A stretch of 64,000 nt of DNA from Leucobacter edaphi (GCF_016522535.1 NZ_JAEHOI010000011.1:248001-312000); one strand, 5' to 3'. Shown: positions 49,400-58,558, numbered from the stretch's first letter. A program made the numbers and translations. The notes: generated by a model not told the origin, from the letters alone.

Positions 49400-51616
49400 T
49401 CAGTTCCCCTTCGACGGCACGGCCTTCGAGGGGAACCCGTCGACCGCTTCCTCTCCGTCCGAAACTTTCACGGGGGTGACGCGGTACATACCGCGGATCG
49501 CGTCGATCAGGTACTTCGCGTGCAGGGACAGTCCGCCGTGACCGGCCTCGAGGTGCGCCTTCGTGACGAGGATCCCGAGATCCGCGCCCTTCCAGCGGTA
49601 GTCGCCCTCCTGGTAGATCCGCAGGAAGAAGGCCTCGTTATCGTTCGTGAGCAGGTGCCAGTCGAGATCGCCGTGACTGTAGACGAGGTTGCCGAAGTGG
49701 TCGATAACGTACCGGCCGGTCTTCGGGGCCACGTCGATGCGCTCCACGGTGTCCGCGGTGTGCTTGATCACCATGTTGCTCCACTCGTCCTCGGAGGCGA
49801 GTTCCTCCCAGCGGCGGTTGATCTCGTCGACGTCGATCTCGAAGTCGATGCCCGAGTACTCGAGGAGGTGGAAGGCGAACAGCGGCACGTCGGCGTAGGC
49901 GCCCGCCGTCACGTTCGTGACCGCCGAAGCCCCGCTCACGCGCGGGTTCAGCTCGCCGAGGTAGACGTCGCCCGTGTCCGTGTCGAGGAGCACGTCGACC
50001 TCGAAGAAGCCGCGGTACCCCTCCTTCGAGAGCCGATCCCCGAGCCGGCGCACCAGCTTGATCGCCTCGTGCCTGCTGTCGTCGTCCAGCACCATCGGGA
50101 ACATTTCGTTGCCGGCCCAGCCGCCGCGGTACGGGGTGAGCTCGGTGTGGCCGGTGATCTCCGTCATGCACGGGCCGACCACGGTGCCGTGCCGGGTGAG
50201 CACCGCCTCGATCGCGATCGGGCGGTTGTTGATCCGCTTCATGATCTTGATCTCGACGCCCGTGATCTCATCCTTGATCACCGCGAACTCCGCCTCGCTC
50301 GTCACGAAGTAGGTCGTCTTCCCCGAGTCGCCGTAGGCGGTCTGGATGACGAGGTCCTGGCCGAGACCGGCCTTGTCGGTCTGCTTCTCCAGGTCGTCCC
50401 AGTCCTCGACCGTGGTCAGGATGTTCGGGACGCTCGGCACACCAACGGAGTCGGCGATCTGCGTGGTCACGATCTTCGAGTCGAGCCGCTCGCGGAGCGC
50501 GTGGCTGGGCAGGATCAGCTCGTAGTCGAGCTCGTCGCAGATCCGCTCGGTCTCCTCGTTGAAGAACACCATCACGATCTTCGGCCGGGTTCCCGGCGGG
50601 GTGCGGCGTTCGATATGTGCCCGGACCTCGTGGTTTCGGAGCAGCCAGTTGTTCACGGACTCGCCGCTGTCGAACTCGACGTACGGCTTCTCCGACGGCG
50701 TGAACACGCGCGGGTGGGTGCCGTCCCAGCTGTCGTAGTACGTGATGTACGAGAAACCACGCACCCAGCGGTCGAGCCCGAGCAGATTGAACGCGGTCGC
50801 GCCCACGAAGAACACGGGCGTCTCGTCGGTGCGCATGTAGTGCCGGATCTCGGACATGTTCTTCAGCTTCGTGAAGCCGCTGCGCCCGATCGAGGCCGGC
50901 CCCGTGTTCGGGGCTTTCCGTGCGCGGCGCGCGGCGCGGCGCGGCTTTTTCGAGGAGCCGCCATCGGCGACGGGCATCGCGCCCGACTTCGCCGGAGCGG
51001 AACCCGACTTCGCCGGAGCGGATCCGGACTTCGCCGGGGCCGATCCCGACTTCACCGGGGCCGATCCGAACTCCGCCGGAGCGGAGCCGGCCGGCACACT
51101 CGATGCCGCCTGCTTCGTTGCGTCGGGGACCGCCGAGGGGACGGGTGCCGTGCTCGTAACCTCGGCGGGTGCCGGTGCAGGCGCTGGCTGGGCTGCGGTG
51201 GTCGGTGAGGCTGCGGTGGTGGCCGCGGACGGGGCTGTGGGCTTCTCCGCCGTCTTGGTGGTCGCGGGCTTCGCGGCGGACTTCGTGGTCGCGGGCTTCG
51301 CGGCGGACTGTGCGGCCGCGGTCTTCGCCGACGGCGCCTGCACGGCTGGCTTCCTCGCGGCTGGCTTCCTCGCGGCCGTCGTCTTCGTCGCTGCGGTCGG
51401 TGCAGCCGCAGTCTTCGCGGCCGGCTTCTTCGCAGTCGCCGTCTTTGCGGCCGTCTTCGTCGCGGTCGTCTTCGTCGCGGCCGCCCGCGTGGTCGTTGCC
51501 TTCGCTGCGGGTTTCTTCGCTGCGGGTTTCTTCGCGGCCGGCTGCTTCGCGGCCGTTTTGGCCGTCGCGGTCGTGGTGTTCTCGGATGCGGACTGGGGAG
51601 AGGTCTGACGCGCCAT
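49400..51616 (-). CDS. ATP-grasp ligase with a histone-H1-like N-terminal tail
   Basis: A 738-residue protein. Residues 1-240 are low complexity, rich in Ala, Lys, Thr and Pro, with KKPAAKKPAAK units as in bacterial H1/HU-tail proteins, four GSAPAKS repeats (184-211) and the basic cluster KKPRRAARRARK (223-234). Residues 245-738 are an ATP-grasp enzyme domain of the carboxylate-amine ligase/biotin-carboxylase-like type: the glycine-rich loop YGDSGKTTYFV (428-438), FFEVDVLLDTDTGDVYLGELNP with Glu555 and Asn557 for magnesium, and RPIAIEAVLTRHG. Substrates are unknown. GGAAGGA decides the ATG at 51616. The serine hydrolase gene follows after 23 nt. Confidence 0.8.
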   Translation of the reverse strand: MARQTSPQSASENTTTATAKTAAKQPAAKKPAAKKPAAKATTTRAAATKTTATKTAAKTATAKKPAAKTAAAPTAATKTTAARKPAARKPAVQAPSAKTAAAQSAAKPATTKSAAKPATTKTAEKPTAPSAATTAASPTTAAQPAPAPAPAEVTSTAPVPSAVPDATKQAASSVPAGSAPAEFGSAPVKSGSAPAKSGSAPAKSGSAPAKSGAMPVADGGSSKKPRRAARRARKAPNTGPASIGRSGFTKLKNMSEIRHYMRTDETPVFFVGATAFNLLGLDRWVRGFSYITYYDSWDGTHPRVFTPSEKPYVEFDSGESVNNWLLRNHEVRAHIERRTPPGTRPKIVMVFFNEETERICDELDYELILPSHALRERLDSKIVTTQIADSVGVPSVPNILTTVEDWDDLEKQTDKAGLGQDLVIQTAYGDSGKTTYFVTSEAEFAVIKDEITGVEIKIMKRINNRPIAIEAVLTRHGTVVGPCMTEITGHTELTPYRGGWAGNEMFPMVLDDDSRHEAIKLVRRLGDRLSKEGYRGFFEVDVLLDTDTGDVYLGELNPRVSGASAVTNVTAGAYADVPLFAFHLLEYSGIDFEIDVDEINRRWEELASEDEWSNMVIKHTADTVERIDVAPKTGRYVIDHFGNLVYSHGDLDWHLLTNDNEAFFLRIYQEGDYRWKGADLGILVTKAHLEAGHGGLSLHAKYLIDAIRGMYRVTPVKVSDGEEAVDGFPSKAVPSKGN
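50984..51067 (-). repeat. Four 21-bp tandem repeats in the ATP-grasp gene
   Basis: Four near-identical 21-bp units code for GSAPVKS once and GSAPAKS three times. They extend the linker between the Lys-rich tail and the enzyme domain and could vary in number between strains. Confidence 0.8.
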
Positions 51617-51863
51617 TGCGTTTCCTTCCGTCGGATACGGTGGGGAAACTCTTCCACGTCGCACAGCCAATTCCAAACTGAGCACGCGTGTCTCCGGGTG
51701 CCGAGCGCGGCCCCCGAAGCGGTTTCGTGACGAGGAAGCACCGAATCGACGCCCCGCGTCAATGACGACGACGGATTCCGCAGACGAGAGGACCATTTCG
51801 CCGCCGAATTCGACAATTTCCGGTTCGGCCAGAAAAACACCCGACCGGGCGCTCTGAGGGGCC

Positions 51864-53345
51864 CTACTGCAGCGCCGAGGTGAGGCGCGCGAGCCCGTCG
51901 AGCAGCTGCGAACGCATCGGCTGCTTGAGCCACTCCTCGAGCGTCAGCTCCCGCGAATTCGCACGGTAGTAATCGGTCACGCCGTCGAGGTCGCGGATGA
52001 AGCTCGCGCCGTGCACCACCATCGAGATCTCCATGTTGAGCCCGAAGGAGCGCTGATCCATGTTCGAGGATCCGACCACGGCAACCGTGTCATCGACGGT
52101 GAAGTGCTTGGAGTGCAGAATGTACGGCGGGCGATACATCCAGATCTTCACCCCAGCGCGCAGCAGCTCCTCGTAGTAGCTGCGCTGCGCGTGATACACG
52201 ACGGCCTGATCGCCCGTCTCGGACACGAACAACTCCACGTCGACGCCGCGGCCGGTCGCCGCGCGCAGCGCGTTCATGAGCGAGCCGTCGGGCACGAAAT
52301 AGGGGCTCGTGATGCTGATCCTGCGCGTGGCCGTGTACATGAGTGCGACGTACACCTGCAGGTTGTTCTCGGTCTCGTAGCCCGGACCGGACGGCACGAT
52401 CTGGCAGTCGAGATCTCCCGGCTGGTCCGTGCGCGCGAGCCCGTCGAGGAGCCGCGTGAGGTACTCCCCCGTCTCGAGATACCAGTCACCCTGGAACACG
52501 GCCTCCAGCCCGAGCACGATCGGGCCCTCCACCCGCACCATCAGGTCCTTCCAGTGGAGACCGCGGCGGATGTTCGAGCGCTTGTTATAGCTGGAGTCGA
52601 CGAGGTTCTGCGAGCCCATGAAGCCGACCTTGCCGTCGACGACCATGATTTTGCGGTGATTCCGCAGATCCGACCGCTGATACTCGCCACGCCACGGCCG
52701 CACCGGCAGCATGTAGGCCCAGTGCGCGCCGATTGCGTCGAGGCTGCGGCGCGTGCGGGCCGCGCCGGGATTGCGCACGGCGGAAATGTGATCCAGGAGT
52801 ACACGCACGGTGACCCCTCGCCGGACGGCGTCCTCCATGGCGCGGAACACCTCGTCGGTCGTGTCGTCGTGCACGAGAATGTAGAACTCGATGTGCACAT
52901 AGTGCTCCGCGCGGCGAATCGCCTCGGCCATCTCGGCGAAGGAGGTCTCGTAGTCGATGCAGAGCGACGCCGCGTTGCCCTTCAGCATCGGCTGCGCCCC
53001 GAGGGACCGGCCGAGTTTCACGGCGCTGTCAACGCCGATCGGGAGGTCGGAGCCCTTGACGACGAGAGAGCTCTCCTCCCGCTCAGCAATCTGCGCGACG
53101 AACTGGTTGATCGCCTCCTGCTTCTGCTCGCGGGAGCGCGGCAGACGCTTGCTCCCGATGATCAGGAACAGCAGCAGACCGGGAATGGGCAGCGCGAAGA
53201 TCGCCATCAACCAGGCCATCCCCGAGGTCGGGCGGCGGTTGCGCGGCACGACGAACAGGGCAACGATCCGGATCACGTTGTCGACGACGAGGACCGCGAT
53301 GGCCCACAGCGAGGCCCAGCTGACTCCAGCCAGGTCGAGGTTCAT
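51864..53345 (-). CDS. cls: Cardiolipin synthase
   Basis: A 493-residue phospholipase-D-family enzyme. Two N-terminal helices (about 8-30 and 40-62) are followed by two catalytic HKD motifs: NHRKIMVVDGKVGFMGS and LHSKHFTVDDTVAVVGSSNMD. It joins phosphatidylglycerol molecules to cardiolipin at the membrane. Length and layout fit bacterial Cls. The ATG at 53345 follows GGAAGG by about 10 nt; a GTG nine codons upstream is the alternative. A TACAGT box (53399-53404, minus strand) is a possible promoter. A 59-residue membrane protein gene precedes it on the same strand. Confidence 0.93.
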   Translation of the reverse strand: MNLDLAGVSWASLWAIAVLVVDNVIRIVALFVVPRNRRPTSGMAWLMAIFALPIPGLLLFLIIGSKRLPRSREQKQEAINQFVAQIAEREESSLVVKGSDLPIGVDSAVKLGRSLGAQPMLKGNAASLCIDYETSFAEMAEAIRRAEHYVHIEFYILVHDDTTDEVFRAMEDAVRRGVTVRVLLDHISAVRNPGAARTRRSLDAIGAHWAYMLPVRPWRGEYQRSDLRNHRKIMVVDGKVGFMGSQNLVDSSYNKRSNIRRGLHWKDLMVRVEGPIVLGLEAVFQGDWYLETGEYLTRLLDGLARTDQPGDLDCQIVPSGPGYETENNLQVYVALMYTATRRISITSPYFVPDGSLMNALRAATGRGVDVELFVSETGDQAVVYHAQRSYYEELLRAGVKIWMYRPPYILHSKHFTVDDTVAVVGSSNMDQRSFGLNMEISMVVHGASFIRDLDGVTDYYRANSRELTLEEWLKQPMRSQLLDGLARLTSALQ

Positions 53346-53418
53346 CCGGTGAATTCCTTCCAGCGTCGGCACCTGCTCGCGGGTGCCGGATAGGAATTAC
53401 TGTACCGGGATGATCGGC

Positions 53419-53598
53419 TCAGGTGTCCTCGCGCGCGGGAAGCCCGGCTTTCGCCCGCTCCTCCGCCTCGATCTCGCGAAAAATGCGGCGCTCGGTGCGA
53501 TCCGCTCGGAGGATCAGTCGAATGACCATCCAGAAGAAGAGGCCGATCAGCACCGTCGGGGTCAGCGACCACAGCGCGTTCATCCACCAGTTATCCAT
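53419..53598 (-). CDS. 59-residue single-span membrane protein
   Basis: A short gene between lysS and cls. The protein starts MDNWWMNALWSLTPTVLIG, has one membrane helix (about residues 8-30) and a charged helix RADRTERRIFREIEAEERAK, ending ARED-T. The reading frame is free of stops and the composition is clearly that of a type I-like small membrane protein; similar small proteins lie beside lysS in relatives, from memory. GGATGGGGC is a weak ribosome site. Function unknown; proximity suggests a role at the membrane with cls or none at all. Confidence 0.7.
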   Translation of the reverse strand: MDNWWMNALWSLTPTVLIGLFFWMVIRLILRADRTERRIFREIEAEERAKAGLPAREDT

Positions 53599-53697
53599 GA
53601 TGCCCCATCCTATCTGCCGACCCTGAGCGCTCCCGGGCCTCGCCCCTGATCGCTCGCGGACCGGCGATCCCCCACGGGATTACCGCCCGAAAAAGAG

Positions 53698-55236
53698 TTA
53701 CTTGACGAGCGGAAAGAGGATCGTCTCCCGGATCCCGAGACCCGTGAGCGCCATCAGCAGGCGGTCCATCCCCATGCCCATCCCGCCAGCGGGAGGCATG
53801 CCGTGCTCAAGGGCGCGCAGGAACTCCTCGTCCACGCTCATCGCCTCGTCGTCGCCGCGCGCCGCCTCGGCGGCCTGCTGCACGAAGCGCTCCCGCTGCA
53901 CGACCGGATCGATGAGCTCGGAATAGCCCGTGGCGAGCTCGAAGCCGCGCACATACAGGTCCCACTTCTCGACGACACCGGGGATCGAGCGGTGGTGCCG
54001 CGTGAGCGGGCTCGTCTCGACGGGGAAGTCCATCACGAAGGTGGGTCGCGTGAGACCGTCCTTGACGAAGTGCTCCCACAGCTCCTCGACAAGCTTGCCG
54101 TGGTTCGGCAGCTTCACCTCGACGCCCTCGGCGTCGGCGATGGCCTGCAGTTCCTCGACGCTCGTCTCGGGCGTGATCTCGCGGCCAGCCGCTTCCGAGA
54201 GGGTGCCGTACATCGAGATCCGCGCCCAATCGCCGCCCAGGTCGAAGAGCGTGCCGTCGGCCCACTCCACCACGTGCGTGCCCTCGCGGTCCGTGCCGAC
54301 GTTCGCGGCGAGCGCCGCGTTCTGCACGAGCGCCTGGGTGAGGTCCGCGATTCCGTTGTAGTCGGTGTAGGACTGGTAGGCCTCGAGCATGGCGAACTCG
54401 GGGCTGTGCGTCGAGTCCGCGCCCTCGTTGCGGAAGTTGCGGTTGATCTCGAACACGCGATCCAGACCGCCGACCACGGCGCGCTTCAGGTAGAGCTCCG
54501 GCGCGATGCGGAGATAGAGCTCGGTGTCGAACGCGTTCGAGTGCGTGACGAACGGTCGGGCGGATGCGCCGCCGTGCATGGTCTGCAGCATCGGGGTCTC
54601 GACCTCGATGAAGTCCTGATCAGCGAACGTCTTGCGGAGGCTCGCCATGGTGCGCGCGCGGGTCACGACGTTGCGGCGCGCCTGCTCGCGCTGGATCAGG
54701 TCGAGGTAGCGCTGGCGCACGCGCGTTTCCTCGTTCAGCTCCGCGTACATGTTGGGGAGCGGTGCGAGCGCCTTCGCGGCGACCTGCCACTCCTGCACCA
54801 TGATCGAGAGCTCGCCGCGGCGGCTCGCAATGACCTCGCCGCTGACGAACAGGTGGTCGCCGAGATCGACGAGCTCCTTGTAGCGCGCGAGCGACTCCTC
54901 GCCTACCTCCGCGAGGCTCACCATCGCCTGGATGCGCGTGCCATCGCCGGCCTGCAGCGAGGCGAAGCACAGCTTGCCCGTGTTGCGCTGGAACACGACG
55001 CGGCCGGCGACGCCCACGATCGCGCCCGACTCGGCGCCAGGGGTCTCCTCGAGCGAGCCCCACCGGGCGCGAACGCCCTGGATCGTGTCGGTGACCGGGA
55101 CGACCACCGGGTAGGCGCCCCCACCGAGCGAGGCATCCTCGTTCAGGCGTTCCCGCTTCTCCAGGCGTACCCGCTTCTGCTCGAAGATCTCCTCTTCGCT
55201 CGTCGCGGTCGCGTTGTCTGCGGTCTGCTCGCTCAT
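53698..55236 (-). CDS. lysS: Lysyl-tRNA synthetase, class II
   Basis: A 512-residue class IIb synthetase that charges tRNA-Lys. An anticodon-binding OB domain (about residues 75-180, VAGRVVFQRNTGKLCFASLQ) precedes the catalytic domain with motif 1 (FIEVETPMLQTMHGGASARPF), motif 2 (FEINRNFRNEGADSTHSPEFAMLE) and motif 3 (GMGMGMDRLLMALTG). Complete and standard length. GGAGG lies 11 nt before the ATG, and TAGGAT (55273-55278, minus strand) is a likely -10 box. Confidence 0.97.
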   Translation of the reverse strand: MSEQTADNATATSEEEIFEQKRVRLEKRERLNEDASLGGGAYPVVVPVTDTIQGVRARWGSLEETPGAESGAIVGVAGRVVFQRNTGKLCFASLQAGDGTRIQAMVSLAEVGEESLARYKELVDLGDHLFVSGEVIASRRGELSIMVQEWQVAAKALAPLPNMYAELNEETRVRQRYLDLIQREQARRNVVTRARTMASLRKTFADQDFIEVETPMLQTMHGGASARPFVTHSNAFDTELYLRIAPELYLKRAVVGGLDRVFEINRNFRNEGADSTHSPEFAMLEAYQSYTDYNGIADLTQALVQNAALAANVGTDREGTHVVEWADGTLFDLGGDWARISMYGTLSEAAGREITPETSVEELQAIADAEGVEVKLPNHGKLVEELWEHFVKDGLTRPTFVMDFPVETSPLTRHHRSIPGVVEKWDLYVRGFELATGYSELIDPVVQRERFVQQAAEAARGDDEAMSVDEEFLRALEHGMPPAGGMGMGMDRLLMALTGLGIRETILFPLVK

Positions 55237-55308
55237 TGTGGCGGGTCCTCCGTGGTTTGGGCGTACCGATCCATCCTACGCCAGGAGCGCCGTCGACCGG
55301 GCGTCCGA

Positions 55309-56058
55309 TCAGAGCGGAAGCGCGCCGCTTGGGGGCTCGAAGCCGTCGGTCTCGCCGCCGCCGCGCGAGGCGAGCAGCTCCTCGTCGATGGCCGCGCGAA
55401 CGATGCCGCCGATCAGCCGGTCCGGACGGTCGACGCCGATCGCGCCGAGAGCTTCGACGCCCTGGCGGACGACGGCGCGCGAGAACTCCGTCGCAGCGGC
55501 GACGGCCTCGGCATAGGCGGGACGATCCGCCTCGGAGACGATCTCCGGCTCGGCGCCCATCTCGACGGCGAGGGCCTGCCCGATCGGGAGCACGGGTGCG
55601 GGCGCGGTGACCGCGATCGTCGCGCCGGACAGCCTCGCCAGGTCGAGGCTCGTCCCCGTGAACACGATCGCCGGGTGCAGGGCGAGCGGGATCACGCCTG
55701 CGGCGAGGGCCGGCGCGAACACGCCGATGCCGTGCTCCGGCGCCGTGTGGATCGCGAGCTGGCCCGGCTGCCAGGCCCCGAGCTTCGCGAGGCCGGAAAC
55801 GAGCCCGGGCAGCTGGTCACCCGGCACGGCCATGAGCACGAGCTCGGCCCGCCGCACCACCTCCTCCGGCTCGAGAATCGGGACGCCAGGGAGCATCGCC
55901 TCGGCGCGCTCGCGCGATTCCTCCCCGATCGCCGAGATCGCGACGACCGCGTGCCCCGCACCAGCGAGCGCGCGGGCGAGCACGGGCCCGACCCTGCCGG
56001 CGCCGATCACCCCGACGCCGAGGCGCGAGGCCGCGGCACCGGAGTCCGCGGGGGTCAC
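55309..56058 (-). CDS. Rossmann-like DUF2520 protein
   Basis: A 249-residue protein with an N-terminal NAD(P)-binding domain (VGVIGAGRVGPVLARALAGAGH, residues 14-35) and a C-terminal DUF2520 helical domain (LHPAIVFTGTSLDLARLSGATIAV onward). It resembles pyrroline-5-carboxylate or ketopantoate reductases in fold. In many actinobacteria it sits directly before panC, hinting at a role in pantothenate synthesis, but panC is not found here: lysS follows instead. The GTG start overlaps the stop of the PH-domain gene (GTGA). Confidence 0.85.
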   Translation of the reverse strand: MTPADSGAAASRLGVGVIGAGRVGPVLARALAGAGHAVVAISAIGEESRERAEAMLPGVPILEPEEVVRRAELVLMAVPGDQLPGLVSGLAKLGAWQPGQLAIHTAPEHGIGVFAPALAAGVIPLALHPAIVFTGTSLDLARLSGATIAVTAPAPVLPIGQALAVEMGAEPEIVSEADRPAYAEAVAAATEFSRAVVRQGVEALGAIGVDRPDRLIGGIVRAAIDEELLASRGGGETDGFEPPSGALPL

Positions 56059-58040
56059 TGCTCCCGCTCCGGTCGCGGAGCGGAGTCCGTGTTCAGATCA
56101 AGGGTCGCGGCCGGATCAGGCGCAGAGACACGATCCGCGCCCCGCGGGCGGCGCAGTGGCGCGCCAGGGGCAGCGTCGACAGCGGGCGTCTCGTCGACGG
56201 TAGGCGCCACATCGACCGTAGGCGCCACATGGACCGTAGGCGCAGCGTCGGCGGGAAGCGCCTCACCGACGGGAAGGGCCTCACCGGCGGCAGGCGCCTC
56301 GTCGGTGACGCGCGCGGCGACCACCGCGGCGCGCCCCTCGGCCTCGGCGCCCTGCACCGCGAGAACCGTGCGGCTCAGGGCGTCGAACTCGCGCTGGGCA
56401 TCAGCGAGCGCGATCCCGCGCATCTCCATCCGCACCGGGCCGAGCAGCGTGTGGGCCGCGAGAGAGGCGAGCCCGAGGGCGCGGTGCACGAGCGGACGCC
56501 GGAGCTGGATCGACTGGGCCCGGAGGATGGGCATGACCGAGAGCGAGCGCGTCAGGAAGCCGCGGCGCACGAGGAGGGTCGCGCTCTGCAGCTCGGGATC
56601 GGCGATCCGGAGCCCCGCGCGACGGCGGCCCCACCAGAGCACCCAGCCGGCACCGGGTCCTGCTCCCAGATACCCCGCGGGATGCGAGCCGGAAAGTCCA
56701 TCCCTGAGGGCCGATCGGCCCGTCGACTCGTTTCCCGCCCCGGGAAGCAGCGCGTCGATCACCCGCACCACGTCGTCCTCGCGTCCGACCGGGAGCACCA
56801 CGTTCTGCACGTTGTTCTGCCCGCCCTGCGCGACCGAGTGTCCGGCCGTTGTGATCCGCAGCTTCCACCACCCGAATGGGCGCCAGAACAGGGGTTGCCG
56901 CGCCTCAACAGCGTGAATTCGTCCGTACGGAATCGACTCGGTCGTCGTCGAGGTGAGCCCGGCTCCGATGCGCACCGCATCGCGGCCGCGGGAGATCGCG
57001 AAGTTGAATCCCTTGTTGAACTGGCCGATCAGGATACCCGCGAACACGAGCACGAGCGGCACGAGCGACACCATCATGCCGAGCGCCATCGATGACGCGA
57101 ACCGGACGAGGCCCTCCCCGTTCTCCGAGAGCGCGCGAAGCAGCCCGGCGAGGCCGCCGACGAGCACCAGCGCCAGCAGGCCGATCGCGATCAGGGATTC
57201 CCAACTCAGCAGGATGCTCCCGATGAGGCGCCCGACGGGCACGCGCACGAGCGAGCCCTCGGCCGCCGAGGCCGGATCGATGTCGGCATCGACGAAGTCC
57301 CGCGCGCACTCGGTCAGTCGGTCCGCAGGAACGCCGTAGGAGACGCCGGTGAAATCAGTGGGCCCCTCGGCCGCGAATCCTGCTGCGGCGCCGGCCGGAG
57401 CGACCGGGAGCCCGGTTGCCGGATCGGTCGTCGCGGACAGCTGCGGCTCCGCCGCGCCTCCCTCGAAGGACTCCGCGTCTCCGCCGCGCTTCCGCGCCGC
57501 CGCGCCGAGGATCTGCTCGCGCACGAGCTTCGCGTCCCGGTGGCCGAGGTAGGCCAGCTCCACCTTGCCGCCCTGGCCGGCCGTCACGATGTCGATCTTC
57601 GTCAGGCCGAGCGCTCGTGCCAGCAGCGAGCGCTGGAGATTGACGCTCTGAATCCGCTCGAGGGGCGCGCGGCGATGCTGCCTGAACAGCACGCCCGTGC
57701 GCGCCTCTACCGCCTCCCCGGTAATCCGGTAGGTGTGGAAACGCCAGGCCACCCACGAGAACAGCACGATGAGCAGGATCACGCCGAGCGCGATCCCGAT
57801 CGCCGGGAGCGCCCAGCCGCGATTCATGATCTCGCTGATCGGATCGCCCTCTTCGACGGAACTCGTCATCCCCCCGTCGATCCGGTCGGTGACGAAGATC
57901 CGGACGAGCCAGTCGCGGGCGTTCGCGACGATCACACCGGCGATCACGATCAGGGCGAGGCCGCCGCGCAGGAGCGGCGACAGCGGGTGAAGGCGGCGCC
58001 AGCCGCCGGCGTCGGCCGTGCCAGGCAGGCGATCCGTCAC
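56055..58040 (-). CDS. Bacterial PH-domain membrane protein (YdbT-like)
   Basis: A 661-residue membrane protein with repeated bPH2 domains. Helix pairs at about residues 18-40 and 70-95, and again near 275-350, are each followed by PH-like beta domains: YRITGEAVEARTGVLFRQHRRAPLERIQSVNLQRSLLARALGL, and later FNFAISRGRDAVRIGAG with SIPYGRIHAVEARQPLFWRPF. A third unit follows near residue 480. The tail (about 580-661) is low complexity with APTVDV repeats and acidic Pro/Ala. It starts at the GTG overlapping the stop of the smaller PH gene. Function unknown; YdbS/YdbT of Bacillus protect against some antimicrobial peptides. Confidence 0.85.
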   Translation of the reverse strand: MTDRLPGTADAGGWRRLHPLSPLLRGGLALIVIAGVIVANARDWLVRIFVTDRIDGGMTSSVEEGDPISEIMNRGWALPAIGIALGVILLIVLFSWVAWRFHTYRITGEAVEARTGVLFRQHRRAPLERIQSVNLQRSLLARALGLTKIDIVTAGQGGKVELAYLGHRDAKLVREQILGAAARKRGGDAESFEGGAAEPQLSATTDPATGLPVAPAGAAAGFAAEGPTDFTGVSYGVPADRLTECARDFVDADIDPASAAEGSLVRVPVGRLIGSILLSWESLIAIGLLALVLVGGLAGLLRALSENGEGLVRFASSMALGMMVSLVPLVLVFAGILIGQFNKGFNFAISRGRDAVRIGAGLTSTTTESIPYGRIHAVEARQPLFWRPFGWWKLRITTAGHSVAQGGQNNVQNVVLPVGREDDVVRVIDALLPGAGNESTGRSALRDGLSGSHPAGYLGAGPGAGWVLWWGRRRAGLRIADPELQSATLLVRRGFLTRSLSVMPILRAQSIQLRRPLVHRALGLASLAAHTLLGPVRMEMRGIALADAQREFDALSRTVLAVQGAEAEGRAAVVAARVTDEAPAAGEALPVGEALPADAAPTVHVAPTVDVAPTVDETPAVDAAPGAPLRRPRGADRVSAPDPAATLDLNTDSAPRPEREQ

Positions 58041-58558
58041 AGCCCGGACCGCCGGGTCTCCGCGAGCTTCACGAGCCGGTCCCGCAACGCCTCGGCCTCT
58101 TCGGCCCGGAGGCCGGGGAGCTGGACGCCAGTCGCCGCGGACGCGGTCACGAACTTCAGCGTCGCGAGACCGAGCGCGCGCAGGATCGGGCCGCGCGTCA
58201 CGTCGACGAGCTGCAGGCGCCCGTAGGGCACCGCGATCACGCGCTCGAACATGATCCCGCGGCGGAACAGGAGATCGTCTTCGCGCAGGATGTAGCCGAT
58301 GGCGCGCACCCGACGGAACGCGAGCAGCGCGTTGATCAGCAGGATCACCGCCACCGCCGGGACGATGATCTTGACCGCGATCGGGGCGTCCTCTACCACC
58401 GCGAGGAGGAAGTAGGAGGCGACGCCGGCCGCGGCGACGACGATGAGGTTCGGGACGAGATCGGCCCAGGCGTAGGCGTTCGAGACGCGCTGCCACTCGG
58501 TGGCGCCGTTGGGCCAGTGCTCGCCGGCTGTGGTGTCGGGGGTCTGCTCGGTCATCAC
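58037..58558 (-). CDS. Bacterial PH-domain membrane protein (YdbS-like)
   Basis: A 173-residue partner of the larger PH protein. Two helices (about residues 36-80) precede one bPH2 domain with LREDDLLFRRGIMFERVIAVPYGRLQLVDVTRGPILRALGLATLKFVTAS. A GTG at 58558 lies exactly 7 nt after a TAGGCT box and no ribosome site is present, so I take it as a leaderless start; the ATG next to it (58555) would shorten the product by one residue. Its stop overlaps the next start (GTGA), giving a coupled ydbS-ydbT-like pair. Confidence 0.85.
   Translation of the reverse strand: MMTEQTPDTTAGEHWPNGATEWQRVSNAYAWADLVPNLIVVAAAGVASYFLLAVVEDAPIAVKIIVPAVAVILLINALLAFRRVRAIGYILREDDLLFRRGIMFERVIAVPYGRLQLVDVTRGPILRALGLATLKFVTASAATGVQLPGLRAEEAEALRDRLVKLAETRRSGL

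Noticed and set aside
50856-51608. 250-codon plus-strand frame opposite the Lys-rich tail
   Set aside because: It is the antisense shadow of the low-complexity repeat region; composition is Ala/Val/Gly/Phe repeats with no start signal.
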